DNA from: Nonomuraea aurantiaca
GTDB taxonomy: Bacteria > Actinomycetota > Actinomycetes > Streptosporangiales > Streptosporangiaceae
Direction: 5' to 3'
DNA length: 64,000 nt
Assembly (NCBI RefSeq): GCF_020215705.1
Contig: NZ_JAIWNB010000037.1
Location: 1 to 64,000, forward strand
This document shows positions 7,363 through 15,977 of the stretch, piece by piece (the first letter of the stretch is position 1; each line of letters starts with the position of its first letter). The notes below the pieces were generated by a model, which was not told where the DNA came from, ran no database searches, and was given only the letters and a program-made list of their open reading frames with translations. The position numbers and the translations under genes are program-made.

Positions 7363-8138
7363 CAGCCGAAGCGCCCGGTGATGTAGTCCTCGGTCGCCTT
7401 CTCGGTGGGATTGGTGAACATGCGGGAGGTCTCGTCCATCTCGACGACCTTGCCGGGCTTGCCCTGCTCGGCGAGGTTGAAGAAGGCGGTCCGGTCGCTG
7501 ACCCGGGCGGCCTGCTGCATGTTGTGGGTGACGATCACGATCGTGTAGTCGTCCTTGAGCTTGGCCATGAGGTCCTCGATGGCCAGAGTGGAGATCGGGT
7601 CGAGCGCGGAGCAGGGCTCGTCCATCAGCAGCACCTGCGGCTGGACCGCGATGGCCCTGGCGATGCAGAGTCGCTGCTGCTGGCCGCCCGACAGGCCCGC
7701 GCCGGGCTTGTTGAGGCGGTCCTTGACCTCGTTCCAGAGGTTGGCGCCCTTCAGTGACGTCTCGACGACGCCGTCCATCTCCGACTTGGAGACACGGCCG
7801 TTGAGCCGGAGCCCGGCGGCCACGTTCTCGTAGATCGACATCGTGGGGAACGGGTTGGGGCGCTGGAAGACCATGCCGATCATCCGGCGTACCGAGACGG
7901 GCTCGACGCTGGAGGCGTACAGGTCCTCGCCGTCGAGCAGCACCTTGCCCTCCACGCGCGCGCCGGGGATGACCTCGTGCATGCGGTTGAGCGTGCGCAG
8001 GAACGTCGACTTGCCGCACCCGGAGGGACCGATGAACGCGGTGATCGAGCGCGGCTCGATGGTCATCGAGACGTCCTCGATGGCCTTGTGGCCTCCGTAG
8101 TAGGCGTCGAGGCCGGAGACCTGAATCTGCTTGGACAT
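7362..8138 (-). CDS. pstB: Phosphate ABC transporter ATP-binding protein PstB
   Basis: A 258-residue ATPase of the high-affinity phosphate importer. It has Walker A GPSGCGKSTFLR at about residue 35, Q-loop MVFQRPNPFPTMSIYENV, signature LSGGQQQRLCIARAIA, Walker B VLLMDEPCSALDP and H-loop THNMQQAARVSD. The NPFP-MSIYEN block is typical of PstB. The ATG at 8138 begins MSKQIQVSGLDAYYG. It lies 14 bases after pstA and overlaps the downstream regulator by 4 bases. Confidence 0.97.
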   Translation of the reverse strand: MSKQIQVSGLDAYYGGHKAIEDVSMTIEPRSITAFIGPSGCGKSTFLRTLNRMHEVIPGARVEGKVLLDGEDLYASSVEPVSVRRMIGMVFQRPNPFPTMSIYENVAAGLRLNGRVSKSEMDGVVETSLKGANLWNEVKDRLNKPGAGLSGGQQQRLCIARAIAVQPQVLLMDEPCSALDPISTLAIEDLMAKLKDDYTIVIVTHNMQQAARVSDRTAFFNLAEQGKPGKVVEMDETSRMFTNPTEKATEDYITGRFG

Positions 8139-8152
8139 AGTGGCTTTACCCC

Positions 8153-9028
8153 TTATCGGCCTCTGGCGGGCGCGCGCCACCGGGCGATCAGGCGCGCCAC
8201 CAGGTTGAGCAGCATGACGATCAGGATGAGCGTGAGGGCTCCGGTCCAGGCCCGATCCACGGCGGTGTCGTTGGGACGACCCGCCTGGTCGAAGACGAAC
8301 AGGGGGAGCCCCATCTGCGGCCCGCTGAACGGGTCGTTGTTGATGGAGTCGGTGAAGAACACGGTGAGCAGCAGCGGCGCGGTCTCGCCGGCGACTCTGG
8401 CCACGGCCAGCATGACGCCGGTGATGATGCCGGTCAGCGCGGTCGGCAGGACGACCTTCATGATCGTGCGCCACTTGGCCACACCCAGCGCGTACGAGGC
8501 TTCGCGCAGGTCGTTCGGGACCAGGCGGAGCATCTCCTCGGCCGATCTGACCACGGTCGGCATCATCAGGATCGACAGTGCCAGCGCCCCGGCGAACCCG
8601 GAGAACGGCAGGCCCAGGAACAGGACCCAGAACGCCAGGATGAACAGGCCGGCGACGACAGAAGGGACGCCGGTCATGACGTCCACGAAAAAGCTGATAT
8701 ATCGGCTCAACCGGCCGCCGTTGCCGTACTCGACCAGATAGATCGCGGTCAGCAGCCCGATGGGGACGGAGATGAGCGAGGCGAGCAGGACCTGTTCCAG
8801 CGTGCCGATGATCGCGTGGTAGGCACCGCCGCCCGCGTCGCGGGCGCCGATGTTGCGCATCGAGTGCGTGAGGAAGTCCAGGTCGAAGCGCCCGAGGCCG
8901 TTCTTGATCACCAGCCAGAGCACGGACACGAGCGGCACCACGGCCAGGGCGAACGCCAGGTAGACCAGCCCCTGGACGACGCGGTCCTTGATGCGGCGGC
9001 TGGTCGAGATGTGCTGGATCGCGGTCAT
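8153..9028 (-). CDS. pstA: Phosphate ABC transporter permease PstA
   Basis: A 291-residue membrane protein with about six hydrophobic segments and the binding-protein-dependent permease loop (ASYALGVAKWRTIMKVVLPTA, EAA-like). It contains IYLVEYGNGG and FFTDSINNDPF features usual in PstA. It forms the translocation channel with PstC. The ATG overlaps the pstC stop (ATGA at 9025-9028), indicating translational coupling. Confidence 0.95.
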   Translation of the reverse strand: MTAIQHISTSRRIKDRVVQGLVYLAFALAVVPLVSVLWLVIKNGLGRFDLDFLTHSMRNIGARDAGGGAYHAIIGTLEQVLLASLISVPIGLLTAIYLVEYGNGGRLSRYISFFVDVMTGVPSVVAGLFILAFWVLFLGLPFSGFAGALALSILMMPTVVRSAEEMLRLVPNDLREASYALGVAKWRTIMKVVLPTALTGIITGVMLAVARVAGETAPLLLTVFFTDSINNDPFSGPQMGLPLFVFDQAGRPNDTAVDRAWTGALTLILIVMLLNLVARLIARWRAPARGR

Positions 9029-10005
9029 GCGGCGGCCCTCGCGTACTCCTTGCGGCGGTTGATGATCATGCGGGCCGCTATGTTGACGAGCAGTGTGATG
9101 ACGAACAGCACCAGGCCGGAGGCGATCAGCGCGCCTCTGCCGATCGGGGTGGCCTCACCGAAGCCGTTGGCGATGTTCGCCGCGATGCTGTTGGCGTGCG
9201 GGGTGAGGATCTCGAAGCTGATGTCGAAGGTGGCGGGGAAGATCAGCGCGACCGCGATGGTCTCGCCCATCGCCCGGCCGAGGCCGAGCATCGCGGCGCT
9301 GATGACGCCGGGACGGCCGAACGGCAGCACGGCCATCCGGATCATCTCCCAGCGGGTGGCGCCGAGCGCGAGCGCCGCCTCTTCGTTCATCTTGGGCGCC
9401 TGGAGGAAGACCTCGCGGGAGATGGCGGCGACGATCGGCAGGATCATGATCGCCAGGACGATGGCCCCCGCGAGCATGGTCTTGCCGCCGATCGCGCCCT
9501 CGCCGGCGAAGAGAGGGAACCAGCCCAGGTTCTCGTTCAGCCATTGCGACGGCGTCTTGAGCAGCGGCACCAGGAAGACCACGCCCCACAGGCCGTACAC
9601 CACACTGGGGACGGCGGCGAGCAGGTCGATCAGGTAGCCGAGCGGCCCCGCCAGGCGGCGGGGCGCGTAGTGGGAGATGAACAGCGCCACGCCGATCGCG
9701 ATGGGAGTCGCGATGACGAGCGCGAGGGCCGAGCTGAGCACGGTGCCGAACGCCAGGGCGGCGATGCCGAAGACCTGGCTGCCGTTCGGGTCCCAGACCA
9801 GCTCGGAGAAGAAGTGACCCTTGTTCGCCTGCAGGGCGGGGATCGCCTCGCTGATGAGGAAGACGGCGATGGCCGCCATGATCCCCAGCAGGATGACGCC
9901 CGCGCCGGTGGCGGCGTAACGGAAGGGCCCTTCACCATGGCTGCGCCGCGAGGCGGACCGGCTCCTGGCCGATCCGCCGTCACGGGTACGAACGTTGGTC
10001 GTCAT
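9025..10005 (-). CDS. pstC: Phosphate ABC transporter permease PstC
   Basis: 326 residues. A basic Ser/Arg-rich cytoplasmic N terminus precedes six transmembrane segments. The permease loop reads EAALALGATRWEMIRMAVLP, and the sequence FVPLLKTPSQWLNENLGWFPLF lies in the variable external region. It pairs with PstA to form the phosphate channel. It starts 6 bases after the pstS stop. Confidence 0.95.
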   Translation of the reverse strand: MTTNVRTRDGGSARSRSASRRSHGEGPFRYAATGAGVILLGIMAAIAVFLISEAIPALQANKGHFFSELVWDPNGSQVFGIAALAFGTVLSSALALVIATPIAIGVALFISHYAPRRLAGPLGYLIDLLAAVPSVVYGLWGVVFLVPLLKTPSQWLNENLGWFPLFAGEGAIGGKTMLAGAIVLAIMILPIVAAISREVFLQAPKMNEEAALALGATRWEMIRMAVLPFGRPGVISAAMLGLGRAMGETIAVALIFPATFDISFEILTPHANSIAANIANGFGEATPIGRGALIASGLVLFVITLLVNIAARMIINRRKEYARAAA

Positions 10006-10011
10006 CGGCTG

Positions 10012-11124
10012 CTAGGAGATCGCCTCGACAGCGGTGCGGACCTTGGTCAGGAGATCGCCCGAGAGAGGGGCGTAACCGAGGTCCTTCAGCGCGGCCTGGC
10101 CCTCGTCGCTGGCGGTGTAGGTGAGGAAGGACTTGACCAGCTTCGACTGGTCGGCGGGCAGGCCCTTCTCGCAGGTGATCTCGTACGTCACCAGGACGAT
10201 GGGGTACGCGCCCGCGGTCTTGGTGGCGTAGTCGATGCCGAGCTTCAGGTCGTTGCCGGTGCCCTTGATCTCCGCGGTCTCGATCGTCTTGGCGGCGCTG
10301 TCGGCGTTCAGCTCGACGAACTCGCCCGCGCCGTTGGCGACCTTGGCCTTCTGGAGCTGGGAGTTCTCGGCGAACGACAGCTCGACGTAGCTGATCGAGC
10401 CCTCGGCGCCCTTCACCGAGGAGGCGATGCCGTCGGAGCCCTTGGCGCCCTGGCCCTTGGCCTCGGCGGGCCACGCCTTGGCGGGCTCGTACGGCCACTC
10501 GGCCGTGGCCTTGAGGAACTTGGTGAAGTTGTCGCTGGTGCCGGACTCATCGGCCCGGTGGAAGGCCTGGATCGGCGTCGAAGGCAGCTTGGCCTGCGGG
10601 TTGTCGGCCTTGATGGCCGCGTCGTCCCACTTGGTGATCTTGCTGCTGAAGATGCCGCCGAGGGTCTTGGGGGACAGCTGCAGCCCGTCGACACCCGGGA
10701 GGTTGTAGACGACCGCGATCGGGCCGGTCACCATCGGGATGTTGATGGCCTTGCCGGTCTTGCACCGGGCGTCGGCCTGAGCGGGCTCGCCCTTGTCGTC
10801 CTTGAGGGCCGAGTCGGAACCCGCGAAGGCGACCGTACCCTGGATGAAGGCCTGGACGCCCGCGCCCGAACCGCTGGGCTGGTAGTTCAGGCTGGCCCCC
10901 GGGTTCTTGCTCTGGAAGTCCTTCTTCCACTGGTCGATCGCGTTGGCCTGGGCCGAGGATCCGGCGGCGTTGATCGTGCCGCTCAGACCGTTGTCGTTAC
11001 CCGCGGCGGTGGTGGCACCGGCGGACGCGGTGGCGTCGGCGCCGCTGTTGTTGTCTGTGCCGCACGCAGCGAGCGAGAGCGCGCCGACGACGGCGACGGC
11101 GGCGAGCCGGCCTGCATACTTCAC
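10012..11124 (-). CDS. pstS: Phosphate-binding lipoprotein PstS
   Basis: 370 residues with a lipoprotein signal ending LSLAACGTDNN (lipobox LAAC, Cys about residue 21). A Gly/Ala/Thr-rich linker and a type II periplasmic-binding domain follow. Phosphate-binding motifs include INAAGSSAQANAIDQW, YQPSGSGAGVQAF, FAGSDSALKDD and FHRADESGTSDNF. It is first in the pst operon, consistent with high expression under phosphate limitation. A PHO box lies about 75 bases upstream of the ATG. Confidence 0.97.
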   Translation of the reverse strand: MKYAGRLAAVAVVGALSLAACGTDNNSGADATASAGATTAAGNDNGLSGTINAAGSSAQANAIDQWKKDFQSKNPGASLNYQPSGSGAGVQAFIQGTVAFAGSDSALKDDKGEPAQADARCKTGKAINIPMVTGPIAVVYNLPGVDGLQLSPKTLGGIFSSKITKWDDAAIKADNPQAKLPSTPIQAFHRADESGTSDNFTKFLKATAEWPYEPAKAWPAEAKGQGAKGSDGIASSVKGAEGSISYVELSFAENSQLQKAKVANGAGEFVELNADSAAKTIETAEIKGTGNDLKLGIDYATKTAGAYPIVLVTYEITCEKGLPADQSKLVKSFLTYTASDEGQAALKDLGYAPLSGDLLTKVRTAVEAIS

Positions 11125-11198
11125 GGTTGGGTTCCTCCCACTTGGTCCTTAGTCGCTACGAAGTTATGCAGCCAAAGTGACTCAATCCCCCTACCAGG

Positions 11199-11216
11199 GG
11201 TGAACGGACGGTGAAC
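11199..11216 (-). promoter_or_regulatory. PHO box upstream of pstS
   Basis: Read on the minus strand, two GTTCACC units stand exactly 11 bases apart (plus strand GGTGAAC at 11199-11205 and 11210-11216). Two 11-base direct repeats with GTTCACC cores are the PhoP-binding unit known from Streptomyces. Its place between pstS and the divergent phosphatase gene predicts PhoP control of pstSCAB under phosphate starvation. Confidence 0.8.
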
Positions 11217-11232
11217 GGCCCTGGTCACCCTC

Positions 11233-11718
11233 ATGATGGGAGGTATGACTTATCGCGTATGCCTGGTGTGCATGGGAAACATCTGCCGTTCACCTATGGC
11301 GGAGACCGTGCTCAGGCGGACATTGGCCGACCACGGACTCGATGAACGGGTGGCCGTCGACAGCGCCGGCACCGGCGGCTGGCACGAGGGCGATCCCATG
11401 GACGCGCGGGCTCTGCGGACGCTGGCCGACCACGGCTATGACGGCTCCGCGCACCGGGCCAGGCAGTTCACTTCGGGGTGGTTCGACCGCTACGACCTGG
11501 TGCTGGCCATGGACCGGGACAACCTGTCCTTCCTGCGGCGGATGGCCCCCGAGGGCGTGGAGGTGCGGCTGTTCCGCTCGTTCGACCCCGACGCGCCGGA
11601 CAGCGCCGAGGTGCCTGACCCCTACTACGGCGAGGCCGACGGTTTCGTAGAGGTGCTGCGGCTGGTCGAGGCCGCTTCCGAAGGCGTCGCTAAACACATC
11701 GCCGATGAGATCGACTGA
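11233..11718 (+). CDS. Low-molecular-weight protein tyrosine phosphatase
   Basis: A 161-residue LMW-PTP. The P-loop V-C-M-G-N-I-C-R-S (C-x5-R-S) lies at about residues 10-18, and the general-acid loop VPDPYYGEADGF (DPYYG) at about 125-136. It dephosphorylates Tyr residues. Actinobacterial relatives (PtpA class) act in development or secretion. ATGs at 11233 and 11245 are both possible; GGGAGG lies too close to the second, so the first is listed. The last 14 bases overlap the next gene. Confidence 0.93.
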   Translation: MMGGMTYRVCLVCMGNICRSPMAETVLRRTLADHGLDERVAVDSAGTGGWHEGDPMDARALRTLADHGYDGSAHRARQFTSGWFDRYDLVLAMDRDNLSFLRRMAPEGVEVRLFRSFDPDAPDSAEVPDPYYGEADGFVEVLRLVEAASEGVAKHIADEID

Positions 11719-12490
11719 GGATCTCGGGGCCTCCCATGGGTGGCGGCTGCAGCGCGGCGTGCTCGACGACGGGCGCGTGGTGTTCGCCAAGACCGGAGCC
11801 GTTTCTCCGGTGTTCACCTCCGAGGCCGAGGGGCTGCGGTGGCTGGGCGAGGTCATCGCGGTGCCGGAGGTGATCGAGGTGTCCCGGGATCGGCTCGTCC
11901 TCTCGTGGGTGGACACCGCCGCGCCGACGGCGGCGGCCGCCGAGCGGTTCGGGCGCGATCTCGCGCGGCTGCACCGCGCGGGCGCGCCCGCGTTCGGCGC
12001 GCCCTGGCCGGGCTTCATCGCCGATCTGCCGATGGACAACTCGCCCGTCGACGACTGGCCGGCCTTCTACGCCACCCGCCGGGTGCTGCCCTTCGTACGG
12101 CAGGCGCGGCTGCCCGCGCGGGACGTGGCGCTCATCGAGCGGGCCGTGGCGCGGTTCGGCGAGGTGGCGGGGCCGCCGGAGCCGCCGGCGCGCATCCACG
12201 GTGACCTGTGGAGCGGGAACGTGCTCTGGTCGGACGGGCGCGGGGTGCTCATCGACCCGGCGGCGCACGGCGGGCATCGGGAGACGGACCTGGCGATGCT
12301 GGCGTTGTTCGGGGCGCCCTATCTGGATCGGATCCTGGGGGCCTACCAGGAGGAGACGCCGCTCGCGGACGGGTGGCGGGAGCGGGTGCCGCTGCACCAA
12401 CTGCATCCGCTGCTCGTCCACGTGGTGCTCTTTGGCGGGACATATCGCGACAGCTTGCTGGCTGCCGTGGCGCGGGTGCTGGCTCTATGA
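11705..12490 (+). CDS. Fructosamine kinase family protein
   Basis: 261 residues of the fructosamine/ketosamine-3-kinase family (APH-like kinase fold). The catalytic loop is RIHGDLWSGNVLW and the metal-binding segment is VLIDPAAHGGHRETDLAML, both diagnostic of this family. These enzymes phosphorylate sugar-amine adducts on proteins or small molecules, leading to deglycation. It is translationally coupled to the phosphatase and converges with hisN, overlapping it by 6 bases. Confidence 0.9.
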   Translation: MRSTEDLGASHGWRLQRGVLDDGRVVFAKTGAVSPVFTSEAEGLRWLGEVIAVPEVIEVSRDRLVLSWVDTAAPTAAAAERFGRDLARLHRAGAPAFGAPWPGFIADLPMDNSPVDDWPAFYATRRVLPFVRQARLPARDVALIERAVARFGEVAGPPEPPARIHGDLWSGNVLWSDGRGVLIDPAAHGGHRETDLAMLALFGAPYLDRILGAYQEETPLADGWRERVPLHQLHPLLVHVVLFGGTYRDSLLAAVARVLAL

Positions 12491-13270
12491 GGCGTTCAGG
12501 CGTCTGAGGACCTCGTCGTGCAGGAGGCCGTTGGTGCAGACCAGGCTGCCGCCCTCCAGCCCGGGTACGCCCGCGAGGTCCGTCCACCTGCCGCCGGCCT
12601 CCTCGACGATCACGGTGAGGGCCGCCATGTCCCACGGCGACAGCTCCGGCTCGGCGGACACCTCCACCGAGCCCTCCGCGACCATCATGTGCGACCAGAA
12701 GTCGCCATAGGCCCTGGTGCGCCAGCAGGCCCGGCCGAGGTCGAGGAAGTTGTCGAGGCGGCCCATCTTCTCCCAGCCGCCGAAGCTGGAGTAGGAGAAC
12801 GACGCGTTCTCCAGATCGGAGACCGACGAGACCCGCATCCGGGTCGCCTTGGTCAGGCTCTTGCCGGTCCAGGCGCCGCCCTCGGTGGCCGCCCACCAGC
12901 GCTTGCCCAGGGCGGGGGCGGACACCAGGCCCACCTTGACCTGGCCGTACTCCATCAGCGAGATCAGCGTCGCCCACACGGGCACGCCGCGCACGTAGTT
13001 CTTGGTGCCGTCGATCGGGTCGATGATCCAGGACCTGGCACCCCAGCCCGTCTTGCCGAACTCCTCGCCCACGACCGCGTCACGCGGCCGGGCCCGCCGG
13101 AGGGTGCCGCGAATGGCCTCCTCCACGGCACGATCGGCATCGCTGACCGGCGTGAGGTCCGGCTTGGTGTCGACCTTGAGATCGACCGCCTTGAACCTCC
13201 GCATGGTCAGGTCATCGGCGTGGTCCGCCATGACGTGCGCCAGACGTAGATCATCGTTATAACCCGTCAC
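12485..13270 (-). CDS. hisN: Histidinol-phosphatase, inositol monophosphatase family (HisN)
   Basis: 261 residues of the IMPase superfamily. The metal sites appear as VVGEEFG and WIIDPIDGTKNYVRG, with the C-terminal PWDMAALTVIVEEAGG motif. Among actinobacteria this subtype, next to rsgA and aroA, is the histidinol-phosphate phosphatase of histidine synthesis. The GTG at 13270 is the listed start. Other IMPase substrates cannot be excluded from sequence alone. Confidence 0.87.
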   Translation of the reverse strand: MTGYNDDLRLAHVMADHADDLTMRRFKAVDLKVDTKPDLTPVSDADRAVEEAIRGTLRRARPRDAVVGEEFGKTGWGARSWIIDPIDGTKNYVRGVPVWATLISLMEYGQVKVGLVSAPALGKRWWAATEGGAWTGKSLTKATRMRVSSVSDLENASFSYSSFGGWEKMGRLDNFLDLGRACWRTRAYGDFWSHMMVAEGSVEVSAEPELSPWDMAALTVIVEEAGGRWTDLAGVPGLEGGSLVCTNGLLHDEVLRRLNAS

Positions 13271-13390
13271 GATGAGCCACGCTACCGTGACTTACCTCCC
13301 GAACATCAGTCGAGCGGCCCTGCATTTCTGGTAAGTCCCGTTCCCCGACGGATGGCTGGTTCTTCTGATAGGTCCCGTTCGCTGCGGGGC

Positions 13391-14488
13391 TCAGGTGCCG
13401 TCGTCCGGGGTGCCCTCCCGGCTGGACAGGAGGCGGCGCAGGGACTCCAGACGGGCCGGCTCGGCGTGCCCGGCCGCCACCCAGGGGCCCAGCGCGCAGT
13501 CGGCGTCCAGGTGGGTGCAGCCCTTGGGGCAGTTGACCGTGCCTTCGATGAGGTCGGGGAAGGAGGCGAGGACCGTCTCGACCGACACGTGGGCCAGGCC
13601 GAAGCTGCGTACGCCGGGGGTGTCGATGATCCAGCCGCCCTCCGGGAGCTCGAGGGCCACGGCCGAGGTCGAGGTGTGGCGGCCCCGGCCGGTGACGGCG
13701 TTGACCTGGGAGACCGCCCGGTTGGCGGCCGGGACGAGGGCGTTGACCAGGGTCGACTTGCCCACGCCCGAGTGGCCGACCATGACGCTGAGGCGTCCGG
13801 TGAGGTGGTCGCGGAGCTGGTCCAGCGAGCCGCCCTTGTGGACGACGACGTGCGACACCCCGAGCGGCTCGTACATCGCCACCAGCTCGTCGGGCGGCGC
13901 CAGGTCCGACTTGGTGAGGCAGAGGAGCGTTTCGATCTCGGCGTCGAAGGCGGCCACCAGGATCCGGTCGATCATGCGCGGCCGGGGCGGCGGGTCGGCG
14001 AGCGCGGTCACGATGACCAGCTGGTCGGCGTTGGCCACCACCGGGCGTTCGATGCCGTCGGTGTCCTCGACGTCGTCGGCCGAACGGCGCAGCATCGACG
14101 TGCGCGGCTCGACGCGTACGACCCTGGCCAGGGCGTCGGGGCGGCCCGAGACGTCGCCCACGAGGGCCACCCGGTCGCCGACGACGATGCCCTTGCGGCC
14201 GAGCTCGCGCGCCTTCATGGCGGTGACCAAGCGTCGCTCGGGCTGCTTGCGCTTCTGGGCCGATCCCTTGGCGCGCTCGGGCTCGACCAGCGTGGTGTAG
14301 CGGCCCCGGTCGACGGCGACCACGAACCCCTCCACGGCGTCATCATGCGCAGGCCGGATCCGGGTCCGCGGCCGCGAGCCCTTGCTCGGCCTGACCCGTA
14401 CGTCGTCCTCGTCGTACTCCCGCTTTCTCAGCGATCTACTCCCATGTCGCCGTGCGCCGCCCGTCCATCGTGGCGGTCCTGTCCACAT
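13391..14488 (-). CDS. rsgA: Small ribosomal subunit biogenesis GTPase RsgA
   Basis: A circularly permuted GTPase: an OB-fold N domain, then G4 (CLTKSDL), G1 (GHSGVGKSTLVNALVP) and G3 (IIDTPGVRSFGL). The C-terminal zinc-binding segment is N-C-P-K-G-C-T-H-L-D-A-D-C. It assists 30S subunit maturation. Conserved homology seems to begin at about residue 20 (RKREYDEDDVRVRP). GGGAG lies 7 bases before a CTG at 14431, so a CTG start there is plausible; the ATG at 14488 is the conservative choice. It lies about 100 bases after aroA on the same strand. Confidence 0.93.
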   Translation of the reverse strand: MWTGPPRWTGGARRHGSRSLRKREYDEDDVRVRPSKGSRPRTRIRPAHDDAVEGFVVAVDRGRYTTLVEPERAKGSAQKRKQPERRLVTAMKARELGRKGIVVGDRVALVGDVSGRPDALARVVRVEPRTSMLRRSADDVEDTDGIERPVVANADQLVIVTALADPPPRPRMIDRILVAAFDAEIETLLCLTKSDLAPPDELVAMYEPLGVSHVVVHKGGSLDQLRDHLTGRLSVMVGHSGVGKSTLVNALVPAANRAVSQVNAVTGRGRHTSTSAVALELPEGGWIIDTPGVRSFGLAHVSVETVLASFPDLIEGTVNCPKGCTHLDADCALGPWVAAGHAEPARLESLRRLLSSREGTPDDGT

Positions 14489-14590
14489 GTTGCCCCACCG
14501 GGCGGGTGCCCAGGGGATCGTGCCCGCGTGTCCATCCCACCATGCCGACCGGCATGGCCGCCCGTACGGGCATCCGCGTGGGACGGGTGG

Positions 14591-15883
14591 TCATCGCTCG
14601 CCCAGCATGGTCGTCCACATCTGGACGAACTCCGGGAGCGTCTTGGCCGTCGTCGCGATGTTCTCCACGCTGATGTCCGGGACCGCCAGCCCGATGACCG
14701 CTCCGGCCGTGGCCATGCGGTGGTCGTCGTAGCTGTGGAAGACGCCGCCGTGCAGCGGGCGGGGGCGGATGAGCAGGCCGTCGTCGGTCTCCTCCGCGTC
14801 GCCGCCCAGCCGGGTGATCTCGGTGACCAGGGCGGCCAGGCGATCGGTCTCGTGGCCGCGCAGGTGCGCCACGCCCCGGATCCGGGACGGCGAGCTCGCC
14901 AGTGCGGCCAGCGCGGCGATCGTCGGCGTCAGCTCGCCCACCTCGCGCAGGTCGGCGTCGATGCCCTCGATCCGGCCGGTGCCGGTCACGGTCAGGTCGC
15001 CTGTCGCCTCGTGGGCCTCCGGGGACAGCCGGACCGTGGCGCCCATCGAGGTGAGCAGGTAGCGCAGGGCGTCGCCCGGCTGCGTGGTCGTGCGGGGCCA
15101 GCCGGGGATGGTGACCGTGCCGCCCGTGACCAGCGCCGCGCCCAGGAAGGGCGCCGCGTTGGACAGGTCGGGCTCGACGGCCAGGTCCCTGGCCGCGATC
15201 GGTCCGGGCTCGACCCGCCAGAGGTCGCGCTCGCCGTCGTCGACCGTCACCCCGGCCGCCCTGAGCATCTGGATCGTCATCTCGATGTGCGGCTGCGAAG
15301 GCACGGGCGGGCCGACATGGCGGATCGTGATGCCCTTCTCGAAGCGCGCCGCCGTGAGCAGCAGCCCCGAGACGAACTGCGACGAGCCCGAAGCGTCGAG
15401 CGTGACCTCGCCACCCGCCGGCGGGCCGTGGATGGTGAAGGGCAGGGCGTCGTTGTCGACGCGGGCGCCGAGCGCGCGCAGGGCGTCGAGGATGGGGCCC
15501 ATGGGGCGCTTGCGGGCGTGCGGGTCGCCGTCGAAGGCGACCGGGCCGTCGGCCAGGGCGGCCATCGGCGGCACGAAGCGCATGACGGTGCCCGCCAGGC
15601 CCGCGTCGATGCTCCCCCCGCCACGGATCGGGCCGGGGGTGACCTGCCAGTCGACGGCGGCCGTGGTCTCGTGCACCGGTGTCAGGGTGGCGCCCAGGAC
15701 ACGCAGCGCCGCCACCATGAGGTCGGCGTCGCGGCTGCGCAGTGCCTGGCGCACCATGCCGGGGCCGTCGGCCAGCGCGGCGAGGAGCAGCGCGCGGTTG
15801 GTCACGGACTTGGAGCCGGGCAGGCGGACCGACGCGACCACGGGAGCGGTCGCGGTGGGTGCGGGCCAGTGCGGTGCGGGCAT
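14591..15883 (-). CDS. aroA: 3-phosphoshikimate 1-carboxyvinyltransferase (EPSP synthase)
   Basis: 430 residues. It joins shikimate-3-phosphate and PEP in aromatic amino-acid synthesis. Visible signatures are LPGSKSVTNRALLLAALADG near the N terminus, LAGTVMRFVPPMAALADG in the middle and RVKETDRL-like GHETDRLAALVTEI, with DDHRMATAGAVIGLA near the C terminus. The ATG at 15883 is preceded by a -10-like TATTCT six bases upstream, which implies a leaderless message. Confidence 0.96.
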   Translation of the reverse strand: MPAPHWPAPTATAPVVASVRLPGSKSVTNRALLLAALADGPGMVRQALRSRDADLMVAALRVLGATLTPVHETTAAVDWQVTPGPIRGGGSIDAGLAGTVMRFVPPMAALADGPVAFDGDPHARKRPMGPILDALRALGARVDNDALPFTIHGPPAGGEVTLDASGSSQFVSGLLLTAARFEKGITIRHVGPPVPSQPHIEMTIQMLRAAGVTVDDGERDLWRVEPGPIAARDLAVEPDLSNAAPFLGAALVTGGTVTIPGWPRTTTQPGDALRYLLTSMGATVRLSPEAHEATGDLTVTGTGRIEGIDADLREVGELTPTIAALAALASSPSRIRGVAHLRGHETDRLAALVTEITRLGGDAEETDDGLLIRPRPLHGGVFHSYDDHRMATAGAVIGLAVPDISVENIATTAKTLPEFVQMWTTMLGER

Positions 15884-15889
15884 GGTCAA

Positions 15890-15895
15890 AGAATA
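15890..15895 (-). promoter_or_regulatory. -10 element of a leaderless aroA promoter
   Basis: On the minus strand TATTCT is followed by six bases and then the aroA ATG. A -10 hexamer at this distance puts the transcription start on the A of the start codon. There is no Shine-Dalgarno sequence between them. Confidence 0.55.
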
Positions 15896-15977
15896 CTGGC
15901 GCCGGTGAACTTCACGGCTGCCGACGGCTCGGACGGCCACGCATGCGGTCGCCGGCCGTACATGGCAGTGTGGGGAC

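Noticed and set aside
7363..8019. N-terminal extension of the pst-operon regulator (459-codon frame)
   Set aside because: The first 220 codons are antisense-like out-of-frame translation of pstB. The receiver domain begins only after the ATG at 7362, which overlaps the pstB stop.
9196..11214. Very long open frame on the plus strand antisense to pstC/pstS (672 codons)
   Set aside because: It lies wholly opposite well-supported pst genes. Its product is Arg/Asp/Gly-rich with no known motif, as expected from high-GC antisense frames.
13300..13390. Repeated AGGTCCCGTTC-like segments between hisN and rsgA
   Set aside because: Two short matches (TGGTAAGTCCCGTTC and TGATAGGTCCCGTTC) about 50 bases apart are too short to interpret alone.
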